Part shown: positions 1-8,429 of the stretch, piece by piece | Numbering within the stretch: position 1 is the stretch's first letter | Layout of the letters: every line of letters starts with the position of its first letter | DNA from: RYN-122 sp963761655 | GTDB taxonomy: Bacteria; Actinomycetota; Actinomycetes; Mycobacteriales; SCTD01 | NCBI GenBank assembly: GCA_963761655.1 | Contig: CAVXHI010000010.1 | Coordinates: 124,001-188,000 of the forward strand | Length of the DNA: 64,000 nt | Direction of reading: 5' to 3' | Made by a program: the position numbers and the translations under genes | The notes under the pieces: generated by a model | What the model was told of the DNA's origin: nothing | Seen by the model: the letters and a program-made list of their open reading frames with translations, nothing else | Database searches by the model: none

Positions 1-786
1 GTGGGTGTCGCAGCCGTGCTGGGTCAGCAGCACCTGGGGCCGGAACGCCCGGAGCGCCGGGGGGACGACGGCGGTGAAGGCGCGGAGCCACCCGGCGTCG
101 CCGGTGCCGGCCGGCAGGGCGACGTTGACGTTGCTGCCCAGCGCCTCGTCGGTGCCGACCTGGTCGGCCCAGCCGGTGCCGGGGAACAGCGTGCGGCCGC
201 TCTCGTGGAGGCTGACCGTCAGCACGCGGGGGTCGTCGTAGAAGGCGGCCTCGACGCCGTCGCCGTGGTGGACGTCGACGTCGACGTAGGCGACCCGGGT
301 GGCGCCGGCCTGCAGCAGCCAGGCGATCGCGACGGCGGGGTCGTCGTAGACGCAGAAGCCGGACGCGCGGTCGCGCATGGCGTGGTGCAGGCCGCCGGAG
401 AGGTTGACGGCGTGCTGGGCGGTGCCCTCCCAGACGGCCCGGGCGGCCTGGACGCTGGCGCCGGTGACCAGGGCGCTGGCCTCGTGCATCTGCGGGAAGA
501 CGGGGACGTCGCCGGTGCCGAGGCCCCAGCGCAGGGACAGCCGGCCGAGGAGGTCGTCGGGCGCACGCTTGACCGAGGCGACGTAGAGCGGGTCGTGGAC
601 GAGCTCGAGCAGGTCGTCGGGGGCGCTCTGCGGGGCCTGCACCCGCACGCCCGGACGGTCCAGGACGCCGACCTGCCGGGCCAGCTCCATCGTCAGCGCC
701 AGCCGGACGGGCCGCATCGGGTGGCTGCGGCCGAAGTCGTAGGTGGCGAGGACGTCGTCGTGGACGACGAGCGTGCTGTCCGACAT
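1..786 (-). CDS. acuC: AcuC-like histone deacetylase family protein (3' end off window)
   Basis: About 262 N-terminal residues are visible; the C-terminus lies beyond base 1. The family comprises Zn-dependent deacetylases of acetyl-lysine or acetylpolyamines, and AcuC members act on acetyl-CoA synthetase. The sequence shows HPMRPVRL near residue 20, a GGLHHA active-site His pair and VDVDVHHGDG, whose Asp and His are zinc ligands. The ATG at 784-786 directly abuts the stop codon of the upstream ABC permease gene (787-789), so it is the last visible gene of the efflux run. The substrate cannot be told from sequence. Confidence 0.88.
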   Translation of the reverse strand, partial: MSDSTLVVHDDVLATYDFGRSHPMRPVRLALTMELARQVGVLDRPGVRVQAPQSAPDDLLELVHDPLYVASVKRAPDDLLGRLSLRWGLGTGDVPVFPQMHEASALVTGASVQAARAVWEGTAQHAVNLSGGLHHAMRDRASGFCVYDDPAVAIAWLLQAGATRVAYVDVDVHHGDGVEAAFYDDPRVLTVSLHESGRTLFPGTGWADQVGTDEALGSNVNVALPAGTGDAGWLRAFTAVVPPALRAFRPQVLLTQHGCDTH

Positions 787-1974
787 CTACTCGGTCCTCA
801 GTGCCGTCACGGGGTCGAGTCTGCCCGCCCTCCGCGCCGGGACCACCCCGAAGAACAGGCCGACCGCCGCGCTCACGCTGAACGCCAGCAGCGGCGACCA
901 CCACGTGACGACGGCGGGCAGCTGGGGCACCAGGCGGGACGCCCCGAGGGCCGTGCCGATGCCGAGCAGGATGCCGGTGACCCCGCCGATGCTCGTGAGC
1001 AGGACGGCCTCGAGCAGGAACTGCAGCAGGACGTCCTTCTGCCGGGCGCCGACCGCCTTGCGGAGCCCGATCTCGCGGGTCCGCTCCCGGACGCTCACCA
1101 GCATGATGTTGCTGACCCCGACGCCGCCGACCAGCAGGCTGATCCCCGCGATGGCGGACAGCACGACGGTCAGCAGCCCGAGGATCTTGCCGACCGTGCC
1201 GAGGATGTCGTCCTGGGTGACGGCGCTGAACTCCTCGTCGGGGTAGCGGTCCTGCAGGACGGCCAGCGCGGTGCGCCGGGTCCGGGGGATGTCGTCGGTG
1301 CTGTCCGCCTTGAGGGCGAGCGCGTCGACGGTGTCCTCGCCGAACAGCCGCTGCGCCGTCGTCACCGGGACGTGGACCTCGCTGTCGCGGCTCGCCCCGA
1401 GGCTGCCGCCGACGCTGCGGAACACGCCGATCACCCGGAACCGGACGCCGCCGACGGTCAGCTGCCGGCCGAGCGGGTCCGCCCCGGGGAACAGCGTCGA
1501 GGCGATCGCGCTGCCGAGGACCGCGACCCGACGCCGGGTGTCGACGTCGGTCTCGCGCAGGTAGCTGCCGCGGGCCAGCGGCCGGACGAAGACCTCGGGG
1601 ACGGCGGGGTTGGTGCCGTTCACGGTGGCGAACGCGCTGCGGCCCCCGGCGCGGACGGTCTCCCCGCTGGCGACGCTGACGGCGACCTCGCCCGGCTGGC
1701 CGAGCGCCCGGCCCACCCGGTCGGCGTCGGACAGCTGCAGCCGGCTCTTGGTCGGTGCGCTCCCGAGCTCGAGCTTGCCGGGGACGAGGATGACGAGGTT
1801 CGCCCCGAGCCCGTTGACCTGCGCCTCGACCTCCTGCTTGGCGCCGCTGCCGATCGCGCTGATGACGACGACGGCGGCCACCCCGATGACGACGCCGAGC
1901 ATCGTCAGGGCGCTGCGCAGCCGGTTCGCCCGCAGGGCGGTGACGGCGACCCGCCAGGCCTCGGCGAACCTCAC
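787..1974 (-). CDS. MacB/FtsX-type ABC transporter permease
   Basis: The 395-residue product has the MacB layout: one N-terminal membrane helix (about 18-40, RLRSALTMLGVVIGVAAVVV), a large extracytoplasmic domain, and three C-terminal helices forming the FtsX domain with the family segment REIGLRKAVGAR. It should work with the ATPase encoded just upstream and the adaptor lipoprotein beyond it to export a peptide, lipid or drug. The GTG start at 1972-1974 overlaps the ATPase stop in a GTGA, which implies translational coupling. Family assignment is firm; the substrate is unknown. Confidence 0.9.
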   Translation of the reverse strand: MRFAEAWRVAVTALRANRLRSALTMLGVVIGVAAVVVISAIGSGAKQEVEAQVNGLGANLVILVPGKLELGSAPTKSRLQLSDADRVGRALGQPGEVAVSVASGETVRAGGRSAFATVNGTNPAVPEVFVRPLARGSYLRETDVDTRRRVAVLGSAIASTLFPGADPLGRQLTVGGVRFRVIGVFRSVGGSLGASRDSEVHVPVTTAQRLFGEDTVDALALKADSTDDIPRTRRTALAVLQDRYPDEEFSAVTQDDILGTVGKILGLLTVVLSAIAGISLLVGGVGVSNIMLVSVRERTREIGLRKAVGARQKDVLLQFLLEAVLLTSIGGVTGILLGIGTALGASRLVPQLPAVVTWWSPLLAFSVSAAVGLFFGVVPARRAGRLDPVTALRTE

Positions 1975-2670
1975 GGCCGCTGCCCGTCGTCTTCCAGGCG
2001 CCCGTCGCGGACGCGGATCTGCCGGCGGGCCCGGGCGGCGACGTCGCGGTCGTGGGTCACGAGGACGACGGCCACCCCCTGCTCGCCGTTCAGCCGCTCC
2101 AGCAGGGCCATGACCTCCTCGCCGGTGCGGCTGTCGAGGTTGCCGGTGGGCTCGTCGGCGAGCAGGACCTGCGGCTGCCCGACCAGGGCCCGGGCGATCG
2201 CCACGCGCTGCTGCTCCCCGCCGGAGAGCTGGTTGGGGCGGTGGTCGAGGCGGTGCCCCATCCCGACCTGCCTCAGGGCCTCCTCCGCCCGCGTGCGCCG
2301 CTCCGCCCGCTTGACCCCGCGGTAGACCAGCGGCATCGCGACGTTCTCCACCGCACTGGTGCGGGCGAGCAGCTGGAAGGCCTGGAAGACGAACCCGAGG
2401 GTGACGTTGCGGACCTCGGCGAGCTCGTCGTCGGACAGGGTGCTGACGTCGCGGCCGCCGACGCGGAGCGTCGCCCGTGGTCGGCCGGTCGAGGCCCCCG
2501 AGCAGGTGCATGAGGGTCGACTTGCCCGAGCCGCTGGGCCCGACGACGGCGGCGTAGTCGCCCTGCCCCACGGTGAGGCTCACACCGCGGAGCGCCTCGA
2601 CGGTGACGCCCTCGAGGGCGTAGGAGCGGGTGACGTCGACGGCCTCCAGCGCCGGGGTCGGCGTGATCAA
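1971..2670 (-). CDS. MacB-type ABC transporter ATPase (one frame break)
   Basis: LolD/MacB-family ATPase that powers the adjacent permease. Walker A (GPSGSGKST) is in the first frame. After GGLDRPTTG the frame shifts near base 2472, and the second frame carries the Q-loop region, signature LSGGEQQR, Walker B VLLADEPTGNLDS and the H-loop VLVTHDRD. Removing one base restores a normal protein of about 232 residues. The start appears to be a TTG at 2668-2670 that lies inside a palindromic repeat (2664-2725), and there is no better upstream start in frame. The single extra base could be a sequencing error. Confidence 0.85.
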
Positions 2671-2725
2671 CGGAGCCTGAGACAGCGCTCGAGGGGCGGG
2701 AAGCTGTCTGTGCCTCCGTCGATCA
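2664..2725. repeat. 62-bp imperfect palindromic repeat, copy B
   Basis: The element begins TGATCAACGGAGCCTG and ends TCCGTCGATCA, so its ends are inverted repeats that fold into a stem of about 23 bp with mismatches; AGACAGC pairs with GCTGTCT nearest the loop. A second copy of exactly 62 bp lies at 29665-29726 on the other strand, with 50 of 62 positions identical. This copy separates the adaptor gene from the ATPase gene and supplies the apparent TTG start of the latter. It resembles REP or MITE-like intergenic elements, but I recognise no known family. Confidence 0.8.
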
Positions 2726-2740
2726 CGCAGGGGGCGGCCC

Positions 2741-3811
2741 TCACGTCGCGACCTCGTCGCCGTCGGCCAGGCCGTCGGCGTCCCGCGTGACGATCCGCTG
2801 CCCCTCGGTCAGCCCCGACGTCACCTCGACCGTGGCGTCGCCCTCGGCGCCCGTCTGCACGACGGTCCGCACCGCCCTGCCGCCCTTCACGACGTAGACG
2901 ACGTCGTCGGCGCCGTCCCGCACGACCGCCGCGCTCGGGACGGCCAGCACCCCCTGTGCCTCCCGGACGGCGAGGTCGACCACGGCGCCCATCCCGGGGC
3001 GGGGGGCCGGCGTCGACCCCGGCAGGGCCAGGGACAGCCGGACCCGGTAGCTGACGCCGCCACGGGTCGACGTCGTCGGGGCGAGGTCGACGCTGGTGAC
3101 GGTCGCCCGGTAGGTGGTGTCGGGCAGGGCGTCGACGGCGACCTCGGCGGTGGTGCCGGCCTTGACCTGCAGGACGTCGGTCTCGTCGACCTCGGCGGCG
3201 ATCCCGAGGGTCGACAGGTCGGTGACGGTCAGCAGCGGCGTGCCCGTGCCGACCGGCGAGCCGGCCGCGACGTCGTTCGTCGTGGTCGTCGCGGCAGGCG
3301 CGGAGCCGCCCCCGCCGAGGGCTGCGCCGGCCGCGCCCTGCAGCGCGGACGGCAGCGACCCGAGCAGGCCGGAGAGGTCGCTCCCGCTGCTCGGCGCCCC
3401 GGCCCCGAGCGTGACGACGCCGGCGAGCGGCGCCCGGACGGTCAGGGCGTCGACGGCGGCGCGGGCCTGCTGCAGCTGCACCCCGGCGAGGGCCTGCCCG
3501 GCCACGCCGGTCGACCCGGCGACGGCGTTCGCGGCGAGCGCGCGCGAGAGCGCCTGCTGCGCGGCCGGCGACGACAGCCGCAGCAGCACCTGCCCGGCCG
3601 TCACCTGCTGGCCGTCCTTCACCGCGACGCTCGTGACGGTGCCGTCGGCCGGGGAGACGACGGCGGCCGAGGCCCGCGGGGTGACGGTGCCGGCGGCCTC
3701 CACCACCTCGGCGACCGTCCCGCGCGCGACGGTGCCCGTCTGGACCGTCGCGGTGTCGGAGCCGCTGCAGGCGGTCAGGAGCAGCAGGGGGGCCAGCCAG
3801 ACGATCTTCAC
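2741..3811 (-). CDS. Efflux periplasmic adaptor lipoprotein (HlyD/MacA-like)
   Basis: A 356-residue lipoprotein with signal peptide and lipobox LTAC at residues 12-15. It then shows the adaptor layout: a biotinyl-lipoyl-like half (GTVTSVAVKDGQQVTAGQVL), a short alanine-rich hairpin, the second lipoyl half (VRAPLAGVVTLG), a beta-barrel region and a membrane-proximal domain. It should dock with the MacB-type pair encoded downstream. It lies 36 bp after the MFS gene in the same direction. A glycine/serine-rich insert (about residues 135-175) is longer than usual. Confidence 0.87.
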   Translation of the reverse strand: MKIVWLAPLLLLTACSGSDTATVQTGTVARGTVAEVVEAAGTVTPRASAAVVSPADGTVTSVAVKDGQQVTAGQVLLRLSSPAAQQALSRALAANAVAGSTGVAGQALAGVQLQQARAAVDALTVRAPLAGVVTLGAGAPSSGSDLSGLLGSLPSALQGAAGAALGGGGSAPAATTTTNDVAAGSPVGTGTPLLTVTDLSTLGIAAEVDETDVLQVKAGTTAEVAVDALPDTTYRATVTSVDLAPTTSTRGGVSYRVRLSLALPGSTPAPRPGMGAVVDLAVREAQGVLAVPSAAVVRDGADDVVYVVKGGRAVRTVVQTGAEGDATVEVTSGLTEGQRIVTRDADGLADGDEVAT

Positions 3812-3847
3812 GACGGGATCGTAGGAGGGGCGGGGGGATCCGGCCGG

Positions 3848-5134
3848 TCAGGACAGGACGGCGGCCTCCGGGAGCACCGGCGGGCGGGGGGCGCGGCCGC
3901 GGTCGACCCCGGCGGCGAGCAGGGCCCCGACCGCGCAGAGCGCCCCCGCGACGAGGAACGCCGTCGTGTAGCTGCCGGTGGCGGAGCGGCTGACGCCGGC
4001 GGCGAAGGCGGCCGCGGCGGCGCCGAGCTGGTGGCTGGCGAACACCCAGCCGAACACCACCGGGGTGCGCTCCGGGCCGGCGACCTTCCCGCACAGGGCG
4101 ATCGTCGGCGGGACGGTCGCGACCCAGTCCAGGCCGTAGAAGGCGATGAACAGCAGCAGCGGCACCGACCCGGTGTCGAGCACGACCGGCAGCGCCAGCA
4201 GGGACAGCCCGCGCAGCGAGTAGTACCAGGCGAGGAGCACCCGCGGGTCGTGCCGGTCGGTGAGCCAGCCCGACGCCGTCGTCCCCACGATGTCGAACAC
4301 GCCGATGAGGGCGAGCAGGCCCGCGGCCGCGACCGGGGCCATGCCGTGGTCGTGCGCGGCCGGGAGGAAGTGGGTGCCGATGAGGCCGTTGGTGCTGGCG
4401 CCGCAGACGAAGAAGCTGCCGGCGAGCAGCCAGAAGGTGCCGCTGCGCGCCGACAGGCGCAGCCCCGCGAAGGCCACCGCGACCGGGTTGCCCGCCGTCG
4501 GGGCGTCGGGGACGTCCTCGGTGGCGCCGTAGGGCAGCAGGCCGACGTCGGAGGGGCGCTCCCGCAGCAGCAGCGCGACCAGCGGGACGGCCGCGAGGGC
4601 GCACACCGCGACGACGAGGCTCGCGGTGCGCCAGCCCCGGGCGTCGGTCAGCGCGGCGAGGACCGGCAGGAAGACCAGCTGCCCGGTGGCGGACGCCGCG
4701 GTCAGCACCCCGGTCACGAGGCCCCGGCGGGCGGCGAACCAGCGGTTGGCGACCGTCGCCGCGAACACGCTCGCCAGCGACCCGGTGCCGAGCCCGACGA
4801 CGACGCCCCACAGCACGACCAGCTGCCACGACGCCGTCACGAGGACGGTCAGCCCGGACCCGGCGGCGATCAGCAGCAGCGCGAGCGGCACGATCCGGCG
4901 GACCCCGAAGCGCTGCATGGCGGCCGCCGCGAACGGTCCGGTGAGCCCGAACAGCACGAGGTTGACGCTCACGGCGAGGCTCACGGTGTCGCGGGAGAAC
5001 CCGTCGCGCTCGAGCGGCACGAGCAGGACGCCCGGGGTGGAGCGGAAGCCGCTGGCGGCGAGCAGGGTCAGGAACGCGACGCCGGCGATGACCCACGAGT
5101 AGTGGAGTGCGCCGGCGTGGCCGCGCGTCCTCAC
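3848..5134 (-). CDS. MFS transporter
   Basis: A 428-residue major facilitator protein with about 12 hydrophobic segments. It has the 60-residue first pair, a loop RFGVRR after helix 2 and a central loop with RERPSDVGLLPYG, which resembles the oxalate/formate-antiporter-like (OFA) group of MFS carriers. The GTG start at 5132-5134 overlaps the stop of the upstream thioesterase gene as GTGA, so the two are coupled. The substrate is not evident; a small organic acid is a guess from the subfamily. Confidence 0.87.
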   Translation of the reverse strand: MRTRGHAGALHYSWVIAGVAFLTLLAASGFRSTPGVLLVPLERDGFSRDTVSLAVSVNLVLFGLTGPFAAAAMQRFGVRRIVPLALLLIAAGSGLTVLVTASWQLVVLWGVVVGLGTGSLASVFAATVANRWFAARRGLVTGVLTAASATGQLVFLPVLAALTDARGWRTASLVVAVCALAAVPLVALLLRERPSDVGLLPYGATEDVPDAPTAGNPVAVAFAGLRLSARSGTFWLLAGSFFVCGASTNGLIGTHFLPAAHDHGMAPVAAAGLLALIGVFDIVGTTASGWLTDRHDPRVLLAWYYSLRGLSLLALPVVLDTGSVPLLLFIAFYGLDWVATVPPTIALCGKVAGPERTPVVFGWVFASHQLGAAAAAFAAGVSRSATGSYTTAFLVAGALCAVGALLAAGVDRGRAPRPPVLPEAAVLS

Positions 5135-5634
5135 GACGGCAGGTCGAACACCAGGCAGGTGGAGGTCGCGGTGGCGACCGGTTTGCCGGCGGCGTCGCGG
5201 ACCTCGCCCTCGCTGAACGCCACCCGGCGGCCGGGCTTCACGATCCTCCCGACCGCGGTCAGGGCGTCGCCGGCGTGCACCGCGCGCAGGAAGCTGACCT
5301 TGATCTCGACGCTGGTGTAGCCCTGGCCCTGCGGCAGGGTGGACTGCACGGCGCAGCCGCAGACGCTGTCGAGCAGGGCGCACACCAGGCCGCCGTGGAC
5401 GGTGCCGATCGGGTTGTAGACCGACTCGTCGGGCGTGCAGGTGAAGACGACCTCGCCGGGGCGGACGCTCGTCAGGCCGAAGCCCATGAGGACGGCGATC
5501 GGGGGTGGCGGGAGGACGCCGTCGGCGACCGCCTGCAGGTGCTCCATGCCCGACTTCGTCAGCCCGACGGCGGCGGCCGCCCGCGGGTCGTGCCACTCGA
5601 CGGTCTTGCTGCGCGGCTCGCCCCAGGACTCCAT
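5131..5634 (-). CDS. PaaI-family hotdog thioesterase
   Basis: A 167-residue single hotdog domain. The signature NPIGTVHGGLVCALLDS places the conserved HGG loop and the catalytic acidic residue of PaaI/YbgC-type acyl-CoA thioesterases; SVEIKVSFLRAV is the matching beta-strand. It probably hydrolyses aryl- or acyl-CoA thioesters. It is the first gene of a minus-strand run (thioesterase, MFS, efflux adaptor, ATPase, permease, acuC). A -10-like TACTCT lies six bases before the ATG, suggesting a leaderless transcript. Confidence 0.88.
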   Translation of the reverse strand: MESWGEPRSKTVEWHDPRAAAAVGLTKSGMEHLQAVADGVLPPPPIAVLMGFGLTSVRPGEVVFTCTPDESVYNPIGTVHGGLVCALLDSVCGCAVQSTLPQGQGYTSVEIKVSFLRAVHAGDALTAVGRIVKPGRRVAFSEGEVRDAAGKPVATATSTCLVFDLPS

Positions 5635-5640
5635 GGCGAG

Positions 5641-5646
5641 AGAGTA
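5641..5646 (-). promoter_or_regulatory. Leaderless -10 element of the thioesterase operon
   Basis: On the minus strand TACTCT is followed by six bases and the ATG at 5634. The spacing TAnnnT plus 6-7 bases to the start codon is the usual form of actinobacterial leaderless promoters, and the same arrangement recurs at eight other genes here. No Shine-Dalgarno sequence can precede such a start. Confidence 0.55.
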
Positions 5647-5658
5647 CGACGACCAGAC

Positions 5659-6462
5659 CTACCCCTGGGCGAGCTCGCGGCTCCGGTCCCGCGCGGCCTC
5701 GATCGCGGCCAGCATGGCGGCCCGGACGCCGTGGTCCTCCATGGTGCGGATCGCCGCGATCGTCGTGCCGCCGGGGCTGGTGACGGCCTCGCGGAGCAGC
5801 ACCGGGTGCTCCCCCGACTCCCGGAGCATCTTCGCGCTGCCCACCAGGGTCTGGGTGATCAGCTCGGACGCGACCGTGCGGGGCAGCCCGAGCAGGATCC
5901 CCGCGTCGATCATCGCCTCGACGAGGAAGAAGAAGTACGCCGGACCGCTGCCGGACAGCGCGGTGACGGCGTCCTGCTGGGCCTCGGGCACCCGCACGAC
6001 CTTGCCGACCGGGCGGAGCATCGCCTCGACCTGCTCGAGGTGCTGCTGGCTGGCGTGCGTCCCCGGGCTGACCGCGCTCATGGCCTCGTCGACGAAGACC
6101 GGCGTGTTCGTCATGACGCGGACCACGGCGGTGCCGTCGGCGAGCTCGGCCTCGATCGTCGCGGTCGGGATGCCCGCGGCCATGCTCACGACCAGGGTGC
6201 CGGGGCGCAGCGAGCCCGCGATCTCGCGCAGCAGCGCCCGCATGTCCTGCGGCTTGACCGCCAGCAGGACGACGTCGGCCTCGCCCGCGGCGTCCACCGG
6301 GTCGGGCGTGCGGACGCCGTAGCGGGAGGCGATCTCGGCGGCCCGCTCCGGGTGCCGCTCCGCACCGAGGAGCCGGTCGGCGGGCTGCCCGGCGCGGAGC
6401 AGCCCGCTGACGAGGGCCTCGCCCAGCTTCCCCACGCCGAGGACGGCGATCGTCGACGTCAT
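5659..6462 (-). CDS. proC: Pyrroline-5-carboxylate reductase
   Basis: A 267-residue enzyme catalysing the last step of proline synthesis, P5C plus NAD(P)H to proline. The N-terminal Rossmann motif is VLGVGKLGEALVSGLL, LLAVKPQ follows, and the C-terminal dimerisation/active-site region carries SGSGPAYFFF and TSPGGTT. Its ATG overlaps the stop of the proline dehydrogenase gene (ATGA), so opposing anabolic and catabolic proline steps sit in one transcript. ProC follows the ppx region in the same relative order in mycobacteria. Confidence 0.96.
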   Translation of the reverse strand: MTSTIAVLGVGKLGEALVSGLLRAGQPADRLLGAERHPERAAEIASRYGVRTPDPVDAAGEADVVLLAVKPQDMRALLREIAGSLRPGTLVVSMAAGIPTATIEAELADGTAVVRVMTNTPVFVDEAMSAVSPGTHASQQHLEQVEAMLRPVGKVVRVPEAQQDAVTALSGSGPAYFFFLVEAMIDAGILLGLPRTVASELITQTLVGSAKMLRESGEHPVLLREAVTSPGGTTIAAIRTMEDHGVRAAMLAAIEAARDRSRELAQG

Positions 6463-7373
6463 GACCGTGAGGCCAGGGCGCGCAGGAAGAAGACCAGGTT
6501 GGCGGGGCGCTCGGCCAGACGTCGCATGAGGTAGCCGTACCACTGGTCGCCGTACGGGACGTAGACGCGGACCTTCTCGCCCTGCGCGGCGAGCCGCTCC
6601 TGCTCGAGCGGGCGGATGCCGAGCAGCATCTGGAACTCGAAGTCGCCCCGGCCCTGCCCGAGGGTCGAGGCGATCTCGACCAGGCGCGGGTCGTGGGTGG
6701 CGAGCATGGGGTAGCCGTCGCCGGCCAGGAGGACCTTGAGGCACCGCACGTAGGCGAGGTCGACCTCGTGCGGCTCCTGGTACGCGACCTCGGCCGGCTC
6801 CCGGTAGGCGCCCTTGCACAGCCGCACCCGGCTCCCGGCGGTGGCGAGGGCGCGGCAGTCGTCGAGCGTGCGGTGCAGGTACGCCTGCACGACGGCCCCG
6901 ACGTCGGGGAAGTCCAGCCGCAGCTCGGCCAGCACGCGCAGGGTGGAGTCGGTGGTGGTGTGGTCCTCCATGTCGAGCGTCATGGTGGTGCCGGCCGTCC
7001 GGGCGGCGAAGGCGATCCGCCGGGCGTTCTCCAGCGCGAGCGTCTCGTCCAGGGCCTGCCCGACGGCGGTCAGCTTCACCGAGACCTCGGCCCGGCCGTC
7101 GGCGGTGAGGCCCTCCTCGGACAGCCGGCGCAGCAGCAGCAGGTAGGCCTCCACGGTGGCCTCGGCCTGGGCGGCGTCCAGGGTGTCCTCGCCGAGGTGG
7201 TCGAGGCTGACCAGCAGGCCCTTGCCGAGGAGCTCGCGCGTGGTGCGCACCGCGTCCTCGACCTGCTCGCCCGCGACGAAGCGCCTGACGACGCTCCGGC
7301 TGACCGGGGCGCCGGCCACCAGGGCCTTCACGGCGTCGTTGCGGGAGGCGGCGAGGATGGCGGACCGGAGCAC
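6459..7373 (-). CDS. Proline dehydrogenase (FAD-dependent)
   Basis: A 304-residue monofunctional proline dehydrogenase that oxidises proline to P5C, passing electrons to FAD. Family motifs are VRLCKGAYREPAEVAYQ, FEFQMLLGIR and the C-terminal VPYGDQWYGYLMRRLAERP, whose two arginines bind the substrate carboxylate. The GTG at 7371-7373 is chosen because it precedes the conserved LRSAIL start and gives the usual length of about 305. It overlaps proC by four bases. Together they could form a proline cycle, or a redox shuttle between NADPH and FAD. Confidence 0.93.
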   Translation of the reverse strand: MLRSAILAASRNDAVKALVAGAPVSRSVVRRFVAGEQVEDAVRTTRELLGKGLLVSLDHLGEDTLDAAQAEATVEAYLLLLRRLSEEGLTADGRAEVSVKLTAVGQALDETLALENARRIAFAARTAGTTMTLDMEDHTTTDSTLRVLAELRLDFPDVGAVVQAYLHRTLDDCRALATAGSRVRLCKGAYREPAEVAYQEPHEVDLAYVRCLKVLLAGDGYPMLATHDPRLVEIASTLGQGRGDFEFQMLLGIRPLEQERLAAQGEKVRVYVPYGDQWYGYLMRRLAERPANLVFFLRALASRS

Positions 7374-7391
7374 GTCTGGGACGGTACGCGC

Positions 7392-8429
7392 GTGCACCCC
7401 GACGTCCTGGTCTGCGGCTACGGGCCGGTCGGCGCCCTGCTGGCCGCCCGGCTCGAGGCGCTCGGGATGTCGGTCGTCGTGGTCGACCGGGCGGCCGGCG
7501 TGCACCCGCTGCCCCGGGCCGTCGCGGCCGACGGCGAGGTGCTGGAGCTGCTCGAGCGGACCGTCCCGGGCGTCACCGAGGGCTTCGTCCGCGACCCGCC
7601 CGTGCGCTTCCTGGCGGCCGACCGCTCCGAGCTCGGCCGGGTGCGGTTCCCGGTGCCGGGCCTGGCCTTCTACACGCAGCCGGTCCTCGAGCAGCGGCTC
7701 CGCGCGCACGTGCGGGCGCCGGTCGTGACCGGGACGCTGACCGCCCTGGCGCAGGACGCCGTCGGGGTGACCGCCCTGGTCGACGGCACGCCGCTGCGGG
7801 CCCGGTGGCTGGTCGGCTGCGACGGGGCGTCGTCGTCGGTGCGGCGGCTGCTGGGCGTCGGCTTCCCCGGCCGCGACCTGCAGCGGTGGCTGGTGTGCGA
7901 CGTCGTCGGGGAGGTGCCGGAGCGGCCGCTGTTCACCTACACGGCCGACCCCGCGCTGCCGCAGGTCGACATGCCCGTGCCCGGCGGGCACCGGTGGGAG
8001 TGGCTCGACCGCGGCGGCCTGGACCCGCGCACGCTGCTCCGCCGGGACACCGCCGCCGACGTCGAGGTCGTCCGCGCGACGACCTACCGGTTCTCGGCGC
8101 GCAGGGCCCAGCGGTGGCGGGCGGGACGGGTGCTGCTCGCCGGCGACGCCGCCCACACCATGCCGCCGTTCGCCGGGCAGGGCCTGGGGGCGGGGCTCCG
8201 GGACGCGTGGGCGCTCGCGGCGCTGCTCGCCCGCGACGACGTCGGCCCCTACGAGGCCCTGCGGCGGCCGCACGTGCGGAGGACCACCGCGCTGTCGCTG
8301 GCCCTCGGGACCGTCCTGCAGGCCCGGCACCCCGGGCCGCGGGACGCCCTGCTGCGGGCCGGCCTGCGGACGCCCTGGCTGCGGCGCGGAGGGCCGCGGC
8401 CGGACGTCAGCGGCGTCCTGGACCTCTAG
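7392..8429 (+). CDS. FAD-dependent aromatic monooxygenase
   Basis: A 345-residue class A flavoprotein hydroxylase. The N-terminal dinucleotide motif VCGYGPVGALLAARL binds FAD, CDGASSSVRR is the DG motif and the C-terminal VLLAGDAAHTMPPFAGQGLG is the GD motif. It resembles MhpA-type hydroxylases but stops soon after the flavin domain, lacking the long C-terminal extension of larger members. The GTG start lies 18 bp from the divergent proline dehydrogenase start. Its TAG stop overlaps the stop codon of the convergent secreted-hydrolase gene inside the palindrome CTAG. Confidence 0.85.
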   Translation: MHPDVLVCGYGPVGALLAARLEALGMSVVVVDRAAGVHPLPRAVAADGEVLELLERTVPGVTEGFVRDPPVRFLAADRSELGRVRFPVPGLAFYTQPVLEQRLRAHVRAPVVTGTLTALAQDAVGVTALVDGTPLRARWLVGCDGASSSVRRLLGVGFPGRDLQRWLVCDVVGEVPERPLFTYTADPALPQVDMPVPGGHRWEWLDRGGLDPRTLLRRDTAADVEVVRATTYRFSARRAQRWRAGRVLLAGDAAHTMPPFAGQGLGAGLRDAWALAALLARDDVGPYEALRRPHVRRTTALSLALGTVLQARHPGPRDALLRAGLRTPWLRRGGPRPDVSGVLDL

